A DNA stretch of 19,763 nt from Coriobacteriales bacterium (GTDB taxonomy: Bacteria > Actinomycetota > Coriobacteriia > Coriobacteriales > UBA8131), in assembly GCA_031276475.1 (NCBI GenBank), contig JAISMZ010000173.1:1-19763 (forward strand), given 5' to 3'. The stretch's first letter is position 1, and each line of letters begins with the position of its first letter. Both the position numbers and the translations under genes were made by a program. Positions 1 through 6,619 of the stretch are shown piece after piece. The notes under the pieces were generated by a model. The model saw nothing but the letters and a program-made list of their open reading frames with translations, ran no database searches and was not told the origin of the DNA.

Positions 1-118
1 CCCGTCCGGCAGCGACACCGATTCCCTGCCCTTCGTTTAAGGCGGAGCTTATGGCCGCATGGACGCCGCGCATCGAAGGCACTATCTGTATATAGGCATT
101 GCCGAGCTCAGTCGACAT
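1..118 (-). CDS. Tape measure protein, N-terminal fragment
   Basis: The first 39 codons of a large tail gene that runs off the left edge. The tape measure protein sets siphovirus tail length and is threaded into the tail tube by the chaperones encoded just upstream. The start ATG at 118 overlaps the end of the GT frame by 11 nt and follows a strong ribosome binding site (AGGAGGTGAG, about 124-134). The N-terminus reads MSTELGNAYIQIVPSMRG, matching the usual opening of Gram-positive tape measure proteins (ELANAYVxIxPSxxG-like, from memory). The position directly after the frameshifted chaperones is the standard one. It is too short to say anything about coiled coils or fused domains. Confidence 0.85.
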   Translation of the reverse strand, partial: MSTELGNAYIQIVPSMRGVHAAISSALNEGQGIGVAAGR

Positions 119-784
119 CTGCTCTCACCTCCTCTCTGGGTGCTGATAGGATCAGACCACATTGCTCTTTTGTTACTTTTCGTATATCTTTGTTCGGATT
201 TTCAGCCTGCTGAGGGGTTATCGGCCTTGGCCGCTCACCGCGTCTGGCGTCGCGCCAAAGCAGGATGCGCAGACTGTAGTCGATGCTGCTCAAGAGCCAC
301 TCGGCCCAGCCCCACTCGGTTGCAGGGTTTAGGGCCGCAAGTGCCCGAGAGCCTGGCGGCAGACCCCAGGCGAGGTCTGCTGCGCGCTCCACACTGAAGC
401 TGACGCCGACCTCTGCCAGATCAAGGCCGTAGTAGCGTTGGAAGTCAGCTCGGAGCTCTGCGGGGTAGCTTGCCCAGAGGAGCGCGCAGCGGATCAGTTT
501 TTTGGGACAGCGTTATCAAAAAGCCCGCCGATGAAATCTCCCAGCACCTCGATGGAGGTATACCCGTCTGCGTCAGCGAGCTCGCGCGTCACACGCTCGG
601 CCTGCTCGTCGCCCAGGATACGGTCAAAGAGGTCAAAGAGCTTCAGGCTCTTGGCAGCGTCATCCGGGCTTATCGTGGCACCATAGATGTCGCGCAAAAG
701 CCTGAGCGTCCTGACGTCGTCCAAAGCGCGGGGGTCTATCTCGACTTCGATGTCATTGATCACATAGGTGTGTTTATCCGACAT
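108..784 (-). CDS. Tail assembly chaperone G-GT fusion made by -1 frameshift
   Basis: Extended form of the tail assembly chaperone. Ribosomes read the G frame from 784, slip back one base at 497-503 and continue in the -1 frame to the TGA at 108-110, giving about 225 residues (96 plus 129). The extension is open right after the slip site and reads LIRCALLWASYPAELRADFQ and onward, a DUF5361-like domain typical of GT proteins; it continues through ERAADLAWGLPPGSRALAAL and ends in a basic KKxPxPxxxP-like tail (GERPRPITPQQAENP). The GT reading frame has no good independent start with a ribosome binding site. In lambda-like phages G and GT bind the tape measure protein and recruit the tail tube subunit. 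The split into two frames is seen directly; the frameshift is inferred from the canonical signal. Confidence 0.85.
494..784 (-). CDS. Tail assembly chaperone G, unshifted form
   Basis: A 96-residue protein between the major tail protein and the GT/tape measure genes, the conserved place for the short chaperone. I chose ATG 784 (MSDKHTYVINDIEVEID) over an upstream ATG at 826, because 784 overlaps the major tail stop by only 11 nt and has AGGGGCAGGA upstream, while the upstream segment looks like out-of-frame tail protein sequence. The protein ends in FIGGLFDNAVPKN followed by TGA; the final codons are the slippery heptamer. It is acidic and predicted helical, as expected for the family. It is inferred to be the major product, with the fusion form the minor one. 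Confidence 0.85.
   Translation of the reverse strand: MSDKHTYVINDIEVEIDPRALDDVRTLRLLRDIYGATISPDDAAKSLKLFDLFDRILGDEQAERVTRELADADGYTSIEVLGDFIGGLFDNAVPKN
497..503 (-). promoter_or_regulatory. Programmed -1 ribosomal frameshift site (A AAA AAC)
   Basis: On the minus strand the zero-frame codons are CCA AAA AAC TGA, so the last base of CCA plus the next two codons form A AAA AAC, a canonical X XXY YYZ slippery heptamer. The stop follows immediately. The -1 frame continues as CTG ATC CGC with no stop until 108. The frame offset between the two ORFs is exactly -1. I did not identify a convincing downstream pseudoknot. Confidence 0.85.
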
Positions 785-1373
785 TTTCCTGCCCCTCTGG
801 CTCCGCTGACATGGCAATGTATTCATAGTGCGTCTTGTTCGCCGCGTCAGGCGATGTAGCGATCTCTATCTCGTAGCCAACAGGCTCGTTTCTCACGTAG
901 GTCACCTCAGATACAGATACGATCTTTCCCTGTGGTACGACGATCCTCTTAATGCGGTTTTTAGTGAGCAGTATCTCAAAGACCCAAACGCCTTCCGGTC
1001 GCTCATAGCTGGTGTCCACGGCTATGGCGATGTTGCCGGTGGTGTCATTTACTGTCACGTTCTGATCACCAAAGACCCGCTTCAGCACCTCTGCACGCAG
1101 CGCCTCTATCAGCACCACGCTGAACTTGTCGCTGGACTCGTCCAAGGTCGTAAGAACCGTCTTGCCACCTCCTTCCTTGATGTCTGAGGTAGACGACTCC
1201 ATGGGGTTTTTTACCCCGTCCTCTCCGATAAACCCGAGGTTTTCAAAGGCCGCAGGCAATGCTGTGGTCGCATCTGCAGGAAGGGTCGTGCCGTGGGGCG
1301 CATGGAAAATGGAGCCGGTTACATTAGGCTTGCCAGTCGTGATATTGCCAGAGTTATTAGGCATGATGGTCAT
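774..1373 (-). CDS. Major tail protein (tail tube subunit)
   Basis: A 199-residue protein placed between the tail terminator and the chaperones, as expected for the siphovirus tail tube. The N-terminal part has the family pattern LPAAFENLGFIGEDGV, then DIKEGGGKTVLTTLDESSDK and a helix FSVVLIEALRAEVLKRVFG, which matches major tail proteins of Gram-positive phages where a GW/GFIxEDG motif is followed by a T-rich beta hairpin. It would polymerise into the tube around the tape measure protein. Start ATG 1373 has AAGGAG 8 nt upstream; a second ATG three codons later is less well placed. There is no separate Ig-like C-terminal domain, so this is a minimal tube protein. Confidence 0.85.
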   Translation of the reverse strand: MTIMPNNSGNITTGKPNVTGSIFHAPHGTTLPADATTALPAAFENLGFIGEDGVKNPMESSTSDIKEGGGKTVLTTLDESSDKFSVVLIEALRAEVLKRVFGDQNVTVNDTTGNIAIAVDTSYERPEGVWVFEILLTKNRIKRIVVPQGKIVSVSEVTYVRNEPVGYEIEIATSPDAANKTHYEYIAMSAEPEGQENVG

Positions 1374-1401
1374 TGTGCCATCTCCTTTCTTCAGTTTTTC
1401 G

Positions 1402-1776
1402 TCAGTTTGCGGTCACGATATGGGCGACCACCTGGTATCTGGGATGTCTGCCCTTGAGGTCGGGGAAGTTATACATCGAGTCTATCTCTATACTGGTGAC
1501 AGGGCTTAAGGCCTCGCACTTCTCCAGCATCCAGACGACTTCGTTGGCCAAGAACAGCGCATCGGAGCGCGTCACTCCCCAGCACTGGATGGCAACAGCG
1601 GGGCTGTCGATGATACGTGCGCTGCGCCCGCCTCCCGTCCGCTCAAGCGTGATGAAGCGTGCTGGGCGCTCGGCCGGCACATCCGTTGATACCGGCACGC
1701 CCTCCACGTTAAAATGTGTGGAGAGATAGGAGACGAGCAGCGCTTCAATGTTTACAATATCTTCTACAGTGCTCAT
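1402..1776 (-). CDS. Tail terminator / tail completion protein
   Basis: A 124-residue protein directly before the major tail protein in gene order. It opens MSTVEDIVNIEALLVSYLS and has an alternating beta/helix pattern with a conserved-looking core (RFITLERTGGGRS, AVAIQCWGVTRSDALFLANEV, then YNFPDLKGRHPRYQVVAHIVTA). That is the layout of the small alpha/beta tail terminators (lambda gpU or DUF3168-like) which cap the tail end that joins the head. The start ATG at 1776 overlaps the preceding stop by 4 nt (ATGA), suggesting translational coupling. Function is assigned from position and fold-like pattern, not a diagnostic motif. Confidence 0.7.
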   Translation of the reverse strand: MSTVEDIVNIEALLVSYLSTHFNVEGVPVSTDVPAERPARFITLERTGGGRSARIIDSPAVAIQCWGVTRSDALFLANEVVWMLEKCEALSPVTSIEIDSMYNFPDLKGRHPRYQVVAHIVTAN

Positions 1777-2036
1777 GCGTCCCCCTTTCCGGCATCTATG
1801 GACTTCAGCAGTGAGTTCTGTTCGGAGTTTGCGACAACGGCGTCATAGTCCGCCGCCACGACCGTCGCCACTGCACGGCCTCTGCCGGCATGCACTGTGG
1901 CCTCCCAGTAGCCTCCAAAGCCCTCGGCACTTTCTGCAATGGCCTCGGCCCGCTGCCGCAACAAGGTGCGCATCGGGGCAGACTCCCTGATCTTCCTGGC
2001 ACCGCTCGGGCTTATCCACACCTTTGTCTTAGCCAT
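1773..2036 (-). CDS. HK97 gp10-like head-tail / tail completion protein
   Basis: A small basic protein of 87 residues (MAKTKVWISPSGARKIRES) in the connector block. An N-terminal helix rich in Arg (ALL-type RTLLRQRAEAIAESAEG) is followed by beta-rich sequence with HAGRGRAVATVVAAD, like the short gp10-family proteins of actinophages that sit between the head-closure and tail-terminator genes. It overlaps the previous gene by 8 nt and the next by 4 nt, so it belongs to a tightly packed structural operon. The exact role (joining or completion) cannot be read from sequence alone. Confidence 0.65.
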   Translation of the reverse strand: MAKTKVWISPSGARKIRESAPMRTLLRQRAEAIAESAEGFGGYWEATVHAGRGRAVATVVAADYDAVVANSEQNSLLKSIDAGKGDA

Positions 2037-2394
2037 GCACTGCCTCCACTTCTGCTATCAGGTCATGGCTGCGCGTGGCAAGCTTCAGCACAGGGCTGTA
2101 GCGGCCAGGGGAGCCGACCACCCGGTACCAAACGCCCCGCACTTGGACATCACAGCCCTCAAGGGCGCTGGTAAACTCCACCGGGAAATACAGGGTGTAT
2201 TTGATGAGATGTGCGTTCGGGCGGTTGGACTCAGGCGCATCCAGGCGCGGGCCCGGAGCAACCATCACGTTCGTGACAGCCTCATCTTCAGTCCGATAGA
2301 CTGCGTTGCCGAGGATGTCGGTGCCGGTCTTCACCTTGCTGCGCACAATTACTGTCTCGCCGTAGGCGAACCACTTGAAAGACACCTCACTCAC
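2029..2394 (-). CDS. Head-tail connector (stopper) protein
   Basis: A 121-residue, beta-rich protein third in the connector series after the capsid. It carries GETVIVRSKVKTGTDILGN near residues 12-30, then VAPGPRLDAPESNRPNAHLIKYTLYFPVEF and VQVRGVWYRVVGSPGRY, which is the pattern of head-closure or stopper proteins (SPP1 gp16-like and HK97-type head-tail joining proteins: a beta barrel with a WYRVxGxP segment). It would close the portal channel after packaging and dock the tail. Overlaps both neighbours by 8 nt. Family assignment rests on order plus the GxWYxVxGxP motif. Confidence 0.7.
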   Translation of the reverse strand: MSEVSFKWFAYGETVIVRSKVKTGTDILGNAVYRTEDEAVTNVMVAPGPRLDAPESNRPNAHLIKYTLYFPVEFTSALEGCDVQVRGVWYRVVGSPGRYSPVLKLATRSHDLIAEVEAVHG

Positions 2395-2779
2395 CGTCCT
2401 TTACAGCTGGAGGATAAGGCCAGATGCTTGCCACCTGTCTTTTGCCTATCCCCAGCAGCTTCTGCTCCTGCTTCGTTAAGTAGATCGCCCCGGATGGGTT
2501 GGCGTAAGTCACCGACCCTGAGAACGGCCCAACGGTCTGCTGCATCTGCGAGACCGCAGACGTGTCATCATCGGCCTCGAGCATGCGGCGGGTGACTAGG
2601 CAGGTGACCATGCAGTAGATGTCTTTGTTGCCATCGCTGCCATCGGGCAGGCCGGCCAGCTTTGCGATACCGGCAGAGACCCAGGGCAGGAGCTTCTCTG
2701 CCCTGGTCTTCTCCGTTGGCATCAATGGGCGCCACATCGCCTGCAGGTCATCGACAGTGGCGAACACAGGGGCGCTCAT
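2387..2779 (-). CDS. Gp19/Gp15/Gp42-like head-tail adaptor
   Basis: A 130-residue helical protein just after the capsid-proximal genes. The start MSAPVFATVDDLQAMWRPL, then EKTRAEKLLPWVSAGIAKL, then VTCLVTRRMLE, and a C-terminal QTVGPFSGSVTYANPSGAIYLTKQEQKLLG match the Gp19/Gp15/Gp42 adaptor family seen in actinophages (from memory): T-x-x-D-L-x-x-x-W, a central helix pair, and a G-P-F-S-x-S-x-T-x-x-N-P-x-G loop. I chose ATG 2779, which has GGTAGGTGG upstream, over an upstream in-frame start at 2794. The adaptor ring binds the portal and the stopper. Confidence 0.8.
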   Translation of the reverse strand: MSAPVFATVDDLQAMWRPLMPTEKTRAEKLLPWVSAGIAKLAGLPDGSDGNKDIYCMVTCLVTRRMLEADDDTSAVSQMQQTVGPFSGSVTYANPSGAIYLTKQEQKLLGIGKRQVASIWPYPPAVKDGE

Positions 2780-2787
2780 GGAGCCAC

Positions 2788-3171
2788 CTACCAATCCTGG
2801 CTGCCGGTGATGAGGGCAGAGTCCGTGTCGTCTTCATCGCCATCGTCGTCATCCTCTACGTTGCCGGCAGCGTCGGAGGTAGCGTCGTCGTCGCTGCTGG
2901 CAGCGTCAGACGCAACGCCCGTGTCCTCTTTTGCCTCCAAGTCCTGAAGCTCGGCCAGGATCTGCGCCTTTGTGGATTTGGGATTGACGTCCAGCCCTTT
3001 CGTGGCTGCCCACTCGATGAGGGCTGCCTTCGTCCAGGTGGCATCCGGCGCGTAGTCCTTCTTCTTGGCAGGCAAGGTAGGGCTTTCCAGCAGCTTCCAG
3101 GCAGAGCCCATCACCTTGTCGTCAGCCACCCTGACGATGGCTCCCGTCTTGGTACTGCGATAGCGTCTCAT
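2788..3171 (-). CDS. Acidic-tailed protein with HeH/LEM-like helical segment
   Basis: A 127-residue protein between capsid and adaptor. Residues 1-35 are basic and mixed. Residues about 45-75 (TWTKAALIEWAATKGLDVNP, then KSTKAQILAEL) look like a HeH/LEM or SAP-like helix-extended-loop-helix, common in small phage proteins at this position. The last 45 residues are almost wholly Asp, Ala, Glu and Ser and likely disordered. Start ATG 3171 has a GAGGAG ribosome binding site and lies 2 nt after the capsid stop. Its role is unknown; a capsid-associated or head-assembly accessory role is inferred from position only. Confidence 0.7.
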   Translation of the reverse strand: MRRYRSTKTGAIVRVADDKVMGSAWKLLESPTLPAKKKDYAPDATWTKAALIEWAATKGLDVNPKSTKAQILAELQDLEAKEDTGVASDAASSDDDATSDAAGNVEDDDDGDEDDTDSALITGSQDW

Positions 3172-3173
3172 GA

Positions 3174-4079
3174 TTACTCCTCTTCAGGCTCTGGAACAAC
3201 GATCTTGGCAAAGGCAGCAAGGTCTAAAAACGCCCAGCCGTAGACCACCTCAGCCCGCAAAGCCACCTGATTCATCCGCTTCAGGTCCCCTTGTCCGTCC
3301 GGGTTGCCGAACTCGATCATTTGGATACCGATGTCACGCTGCACGCCCCATCTGAAAGCCTCGAAGTCGCCCACCAGAGCCTTGACGCCAGTGCCGGCAG
3401 CGACCTCCGGCAGGCCTCCGATTGTGGAGGATACCGAGGCAGGCACGCCCAGCAGGTTGGTGACATCTATGCCAAGGCCAAGATCGGGGAACTTCTTGCG
3501 CCCATCCGGGAAGCGATCGGTAGCGACGTCCCAGGCAAAGGCGGTGTCCAGCGCAATGCCATTGGGTGTATAGCCGCCATCTATCACCAACCCGGCAGCG
3601 GTCTCCAGGTCAATCTCCGCGTCGTCGCCAGATTCAACTTCATTGGTGGTATCTGTGAGCTTCTCGATAATGGTGGTGGTGGTGGTGCCGGTGCTCGGGT
3701 TGATACCGTGGATAGCGCCCAGGTCAAGCGCCCGCGCGAGAGCGACAGATATGCTGTCCCCTAGCTCGCTGAGCACTCCCAACTGGTGGTCCTCATCTGC
3801 CCATTTCACCTCTTCGTCAAATCGCACTGTTACATGCGCCTTGTGTGGGCTTGTCGCACGGGGAGTGAAGTTGGCTGACGCTGGCCCCTTGTTACTACCC
3901 TCACCGACGAATTCAGCGCGGGGGAAGGTGTCAAACACCATAATTTTGCTGTTACCGAACTTCATCGGCTCGGAAGCGGCCAGAACGGCGAGCACAGAGC
4001 CGCTTTGGGCCTTCTTCCAGATACCTTTTGCCACTTCCTGTGGCATAACGATATTGTTGGTCGTAAGGATATTTGGCAT
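3174..4079 (-). CDS. Major capsid protein, HK97-fold
   Basis: A 301-residue protein directly after the scaffold. It has no N-terminal delta/protease region, which agrees with a separate scaffold gene. Recognisable stretches are ILTTNNIVMPQEVAKGIWKK, AVLAASEPMKFGN, the E-loop-like region with FVGEGSNKGPAS and RATSPHKAHVTVRFDEEVKWA, the spine helix GDSISVALARALDLGAIHG, and a C-terminal part with WGVQRDIGIQMIEFG and MNQVALRAEVVYGWAFLD. These match HK97-fold capsids of SPP1-type and actinophage siphoviruses (LAPTxK and F/Y-x-GEG patterns). It forms the icosahedral shell on the scaffold. Confidence 0.9.
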   Translation of the reverse strand: MPNILTTNNIVMPQEVAKGIWKKAQSGSVLAVLAASEPMKFGNSKIMVFDTFPRAEFVGEGSNKGPASANFTPRATSPHKAHVTVRFDEEVKWADEDHQLGVLSELGDSISVALARALDLGAIHGINPSTGTTTTTIIEKLTDTTNEVESGDDAEIDLETAAGLVIDGGYTPNGIALDTAFAWDVATDRFPDGRKKFPDLGLGIDVTNLLGVPASVSSTIGGLPEVAAGTGVKALVGDFEAFRWGVQRDIGIQMIEFGNPDGQGDLKRMNQVALRAEVVYGWAFLDLAAFAKIVVPEPEEE

Positions 4080-4091
4080 TGTCTATTCCTT

Positions 4092-4589
4092 TCAGGTCGA
4101 AAATAATGACTTTGCAAAGTCGCGCAGGTCGCCACTGGCCTCAGAACCGCCGGCCGCACCGTCAGTGCCTACAACGGGCGTCGTCGTCGATCCAATGACC
4201 TCCTTGGCGGTCTCGGCGCAGGCCTTCAGCTCGGCCTCTGTCGTGCCATGTAAAAGCCGCACGTCCACGCCATACTCCGTTGCGATCTCCTGCTTCTGTT
4301 TCTCCAGCTCGGCATCCTGCTCATACTTCTTAAGCTTTGCCTCCGCCGCGGTGGCGCGCTCCTTGAGCGCGTCATAGCCGGCAACCTTGGTCTTCAGCGC
4401 GTCATACTTGGCCTGCTCTTTTGCCCATCGCCGGTTGAATACCTTGTCGAATTCCTCCTGCGAAGTAATGGGCATAAAGTCCTGCCCGTCCGCGCCTGCG
4501 CCTTCCGGTGCCGGGTCTTGCCCCTCAGCTGCCTGAGTAGTGGTGCTGTCCGCCGCATTCGGTTCTTGTTCCGTAGTGCTGTCCGCCAT
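4092..4589 (-). CDS. Capsid scaffolding protein (DUF4355-like)
   Basis: A 165-residue, highly charged protein placed directly before the capsid gene. Residues 1-40 are low-complexity (T, E, A, D, G). Residues about 45-110 form a predicted long coiled coil beginning TSQEEFDKVFNRRWAKEQAK, the typical SQEEFDKxxxxRLxRE opening of Gram-positive scaffolds, and running through ALKERATAAEAKLKKYEQDA. The C-terminus (LRDFAKSLFST) is short and basic, as used for capsid binding. Start ATG 4589 follows AAAGGAG with a 7 nt spacer. It would guide procapsid assembly and then leave the head. Confidence 0.85.
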   Translation of the reverse strand: MADSTTEQEPNAADSTTTQAAEGQDPAPEGAGADGQDFMPITSQEEFDKVFNRRWAKEQAKYDALKTKVAGYDALKERATAAEAKLKKYEQDAELEKQKQEIATEYGVDVRLLHGTTEAELKACAETAKEVIGSTTTPVVGTDGAAGGSEASGDLRDFAKSLFST

Positions 4590-4657
4590 CTCTGGCTCCT
4601 TTCTCCGCCTTTCGGCTCGGTATCTCCACGCCTTTCAGCCCGGCGCGTCTGGGCAAC

Positions 4658-4682
4658 AAAAAAGCCGCCCCAAGGAGCGGCT
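4658..4682 (-). terminator. Rho-independent terminator after the tRNA
   Basis: On the minus strand a 9-bp stem (AGCCGCTCC with GGGGCGGCT, one G-T pair, tight loop) runs directly into a run of six T. It lies 9 nt after the tRNA 3' end and about 70 nt before the scaffold gene. It would end tRNA transcripts, so capsid expression needs read-through, antitermination or a promoter in 4590-4657 that I cannot clearly see. Confidence 0.8.
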
Positions 4683-4690
4683 GATTGCCA

Positions 4691-4766
4691 TGGTCGCGGG
4701 GGCGGGAGTCGAACCCGCCTGTCAGTGGTTATGAGCCACGCCTGGAACCGCTCCAGTCACCCCGCA
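4691..4766 (-). tRNA. tRNA-Met (anticodon CAU) with encoded CCA
   Basis: A 76-nt cloverleaf can be folded by hand. Acceptor TGCGGGG pairs with CCCCGCG (first pair U-G), the D stem is CTGG/CCAG with GG in the loop, the anticodon arm is GTGG-CTCATAA-CCAC with anticodon CAT, the T arm is GCGGG-TTCGACT-CCCGC, the discriminator is A, and CCA is encoded. The linker before the D stem appears to be 3 nt and the 27-43 pair is mismatched. The acceptor stem and the anticodon loop resemble bacterial initiator tRNA (weak 1-72 pair), but the GGG/CCC anticodon-stem signature is incomplete. CAU could also be an Ile tRNA if lysidine modified. Phage-encoded, between two terminators. Confidence 0.88.
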
Positions 4767-4779
4767 GTTTCTGGGTATT

Positions 4780-4799
4780 AAAAAACCGCCCGTAGGCGG
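4780..4799 (-). terminator. Rho-independent terminator after the YjcQ gene
   Basis: On the minus strand CCGCC-TACG-GGCGG forms a 5-bp GC stem with a stable four-base loop and is followed by six T. It closes the terminase-to-YjcQ part of the late operon, 14 nt before the mature tRNA 5' end. Confidence 0.75.
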
Positions 4800-4826
4800 C
4801 TGGTTAGACGATTGGGCTGGCGTGCG

Positions 4827-5174
4827 CTAGAGTGCCTTGGTTGCCTCTATCGCTACCATCAGTGCCTTATCAAACGCACTGCCGAGGAACTTGCGTACCT
4901 TGGCCATCTTGGAGTTCTCGCTGAGGTAGGCAGCGCCTGCCTGGGTTATTGCCACATCCTCCAAAAGCACGGTGTCGCCGCCCCAGGCACCGGTACGCAC
5001 TCCCGTAACGTACCCGCTATCAAAAAGCGAGCGTATCACGGCACTGAAATAGATCTCATTGACCCTTGCCACTTCTTTTGACTTCGTCAGGCTGGGCGCT
5101 ACCCCTGCCTTGATGCAGCCATAGTAATAGGACAGGAGCTTGTATACGACAACGTCGAAGTCATCATAGGCCAT
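4827..5174 (-). CDS. YjcQ-family protein
   Basis: A 115-residue protein opening MAYDDFDVVVYKLLSYYYGC, with INEIYFSAVIRSLFDSGYVTG-like sequence in the middle and a DVAITQAGAAYLSENSKMAKV segment near residue 80. This matches the YjcQ family of small winged-helix-like proteins in Firmicutes and phages (Y-D-D-F-D-V-I-x-Y-K start, then S-G-Y-I-x-G, then I-T-x-x-G-x-x-Y-L-x-E-N-S). Its molecular role is not established. It lies between the putative immunity gene and the tRNA, and the terminator at 4780-4799 ends its transcript. It could be a regulator, given the winged-helix-like pattern, but this is inference. Confidence 0.8.
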   Translation of the reverse strand: MAYDDFDVVVYKLLSYYYGCIKAGVAPSLTKSKEVARVNEIYFSAVIRSLFDSGYVTGVRTGAWGGDTVLLEDVAITQAGAAYLSENSKMAKVRKFLGSAFDKALMVAIEATKAL

Positions 5175-5204
5175 GGGGCTACCTCCATTGAAAGCCAGCT
5201 GGAT

Positions 5205-5543
5205 TCACTGGCGCACGTAGTCCCAGCAAACCAGATATTCATCCTCTGACAGATTCGCTTTAACAGTCAAGTCCTGAAACTCATCCATCGGCATCCCTGG
5301 TTCAATGTCTCTCAAGAACGTGCGCACTCTCTCGCTGTCCCTTACTGATTGCCAGTATTCGTCATCGGTCTGCAAGGCTTCATCGCTTCCATCTAACAAA
5401 CGAAACGCATCAGTTGAATGAAGATAGCTTTCCCCATAAGCGTTTACAATGCGGTAGGAGCCCAGGTCATCTCTAGCTAAGACTTCGTATTCTGACCCGT
5501 TCTTCAATCCGAAAATATCATTATCGATGAATACAGCTTTCAT
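5205..5543 (-). CDS. Putative immunity protein for the MuF-linked toxin domain
   Basis: A 112-residue strongly acidic protein (Asp and Glu far outnumber Lys and Arg). It begins MKAVFIDNDIFGLKNGSEYE and has DDLGSYRIVNAYGESYLH and a C-terminal helical half ending LSEDEYLVCWDYVRQ. I do not recognise a family. Its ATG overlaps the MuF stop by 4 nt (ATGA at 5540-5543), so it is translationally coupled to the toxin-bearing gene. The local base composition is visibly more AT-rich than that of the packaging genes. Position, coupling and opposite charge to the basic MuF tail fit an immunity protein. No experimental family supports this directly, so it is an inference from genetic context. Confidence 0.6.
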   Translation of the reverse strand: MKAVFIDNDIFGLKNGSEYEVLARDDLGSYRIVNAYGESYLHSTDAFRLLDGSDEALQTDDEYWQSVRDSERVRTFLRDIEPGMPMDEFQDLTVKANLSEDEYLVCWDYVRQ

Positions 5544-6619
5544 GAGTTATCGTAGTCCTTTTTCGTGTTCCATCTTTTCTTATACAAGTCGCGCGGTATC
5601 TCGTCATCCATCTCATACCAGTGTACCTCAGCATAGCGTCTTTTTCCACTTACTTTTAGAATACCATTGCCAAACACTTTTCGCCATTCCTCGCGATTAC
5701 CACCATATTTTTTTATAAGATCGTCTAGAATCGAATCCTCGATTTTTCGAGTAGACCCCTTGCCGGCATAGTTTGGTCTTGTAGTACGCAGCTCTGCGCC
5801 CGGGTAAAGCGGCACCTTCCTACCATCGCGCAAATCCACGGTGTAGTTGACAGACTTCGCTCCTGGCCCGACCTTGGGTATCTTGATTGGCTCGCGTTTA
5901 TGGCCATCCTGTTCACCAGTCGGTACGCCCGCTGCCTCGCCCAACGTCCCTGCCTTGTACTGTTCGTACAGCTCGTCCGGGTCATACCCAGGCCACTGAG
6001 GGTCGATGCCAAAGCCTGGGACGATCATGCAGTCGCAGTGGTCGTGAAAGCGGTTCATCTCACCGGCGGTTGCCTTGCTGGCGTAAACAAAGCCGCGGCT
6101 TGCCAGCATCAGGCAGAACTTGCAGGTCTTGGCACCACGGGGAACCCGCGCATAGCGCACCCTCGCCTTACCGGCGCTGTCTATGATGGTGCCTCGTGCG
6201 GGCTGCTTGATCATCCTTGCCTGCGAGCCGGTAAGCTTGTTTCCGATGATCTTTAGACGATCCTCCAAGCGGTAGCCCGCAAAATCACTGTCAGGCTCCG
6301 AGAATGCCCACTGCACGTTTCTTGCAACCTGCTCATGACTGACAGGCGAGGCAGGGCTTGCAGGATTGATCAGGCGGCCGAGCTCGCTTTCCTGGCAGTA
6401 GTCAAAGAACTGGGCGGCCAGCTCAGACATCATGCCTCCGTAGACGTCGGTAAAAGACATTACCACCTTGATTGTCGCCCGGGCTGCCGCCTCAGGATCC
6501 TTTGTGTACAGGGCCACGAACTCATCACTGGCAAGCCAGCGGGAAAGGTGGCCGTTAGCCTCATTGACTATCGTGTCGCACTGCATCAGGTACCAGTCAT
6601 ACTCCTCAGCTGACAGCAT
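5540..6619 (-). CDS. MuF-like minor head protein with C-terminal toxin-like domain
   Basis: A 359-residue protein. Residues 1-130 are helical. Residues about 135-202 hold the MuF core: VPRGAKTCKFCLMLASRG with Cys166 and Cys169, then FHDHCDCMIVPGF with His192, His194, Cys195 and Cys197. After a linker (about 205-285) the end, residues about 290-359, changes style: a charged helix IEDSILDDLIKKYGGNREEW, then GKRRYAEVHWYEMDDEIPRD and a Lys-rich tail. This resembles toxin modules found at the C-terminus of MuF proteins (barnase/EndoU/ColE5-RelE-like or related); the exact class is not identified. I chose ATG 6619, which overlaps the portal stop by 14 nt after GAGGCAGG; the longer upstream reading is portal sequence out of frame. 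The MuF part is injected or bound at the portal inside the head. Confidence 0.85.
   Translation of the reverse strand: MLSAEEYDWYLMQCDTIVNEANGHLSRWLASDEFVALYTKDPEAAARATIKVVMSFTDVYGGMMSELAAQFFDYCQESELGRLINPASPASPVSHEQVARNVQWAFSEPDSDFAGYRLEDRLKIIGNKLTGSQARMIKQPARGTIIDSAGKARVRYARVPRGAKTCKFCLMLASRGFVYASKATAGEMNRFHDHCDCMIVPGFGIDPQWPGYDPDELYEQYKAGTLGEAAGVPTGEQDGHKREPIKIPKVGPGAKSVNYTVDLRDGRKVPLYPGAELRTTRPNYAGKGSTRKIEDSILDDLIKKYGGNREEWRKVFGNGILKVSGKRRYAEVHWYEMDDEIPRDLYKKRWNTKKDYDNS

Noticed and set aside
1939..2595. Long plus-strand reading frames over structural genes (also 3643-4377, 6468-7337, 13259-14203)
   Set aside because: These are antisense to well-supported minus-strand genes, Arg/Ser/Pro/Leu-rich, and typical of GC-rich shadow frames.
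4691..4766. tRNA as a bacterial attachment site remnant
   Set aside because: It is complete with encoded CCA, lies inside the head module, and has no adjacent integrase or repeated end, so a phage-owned tRNA is simpler.
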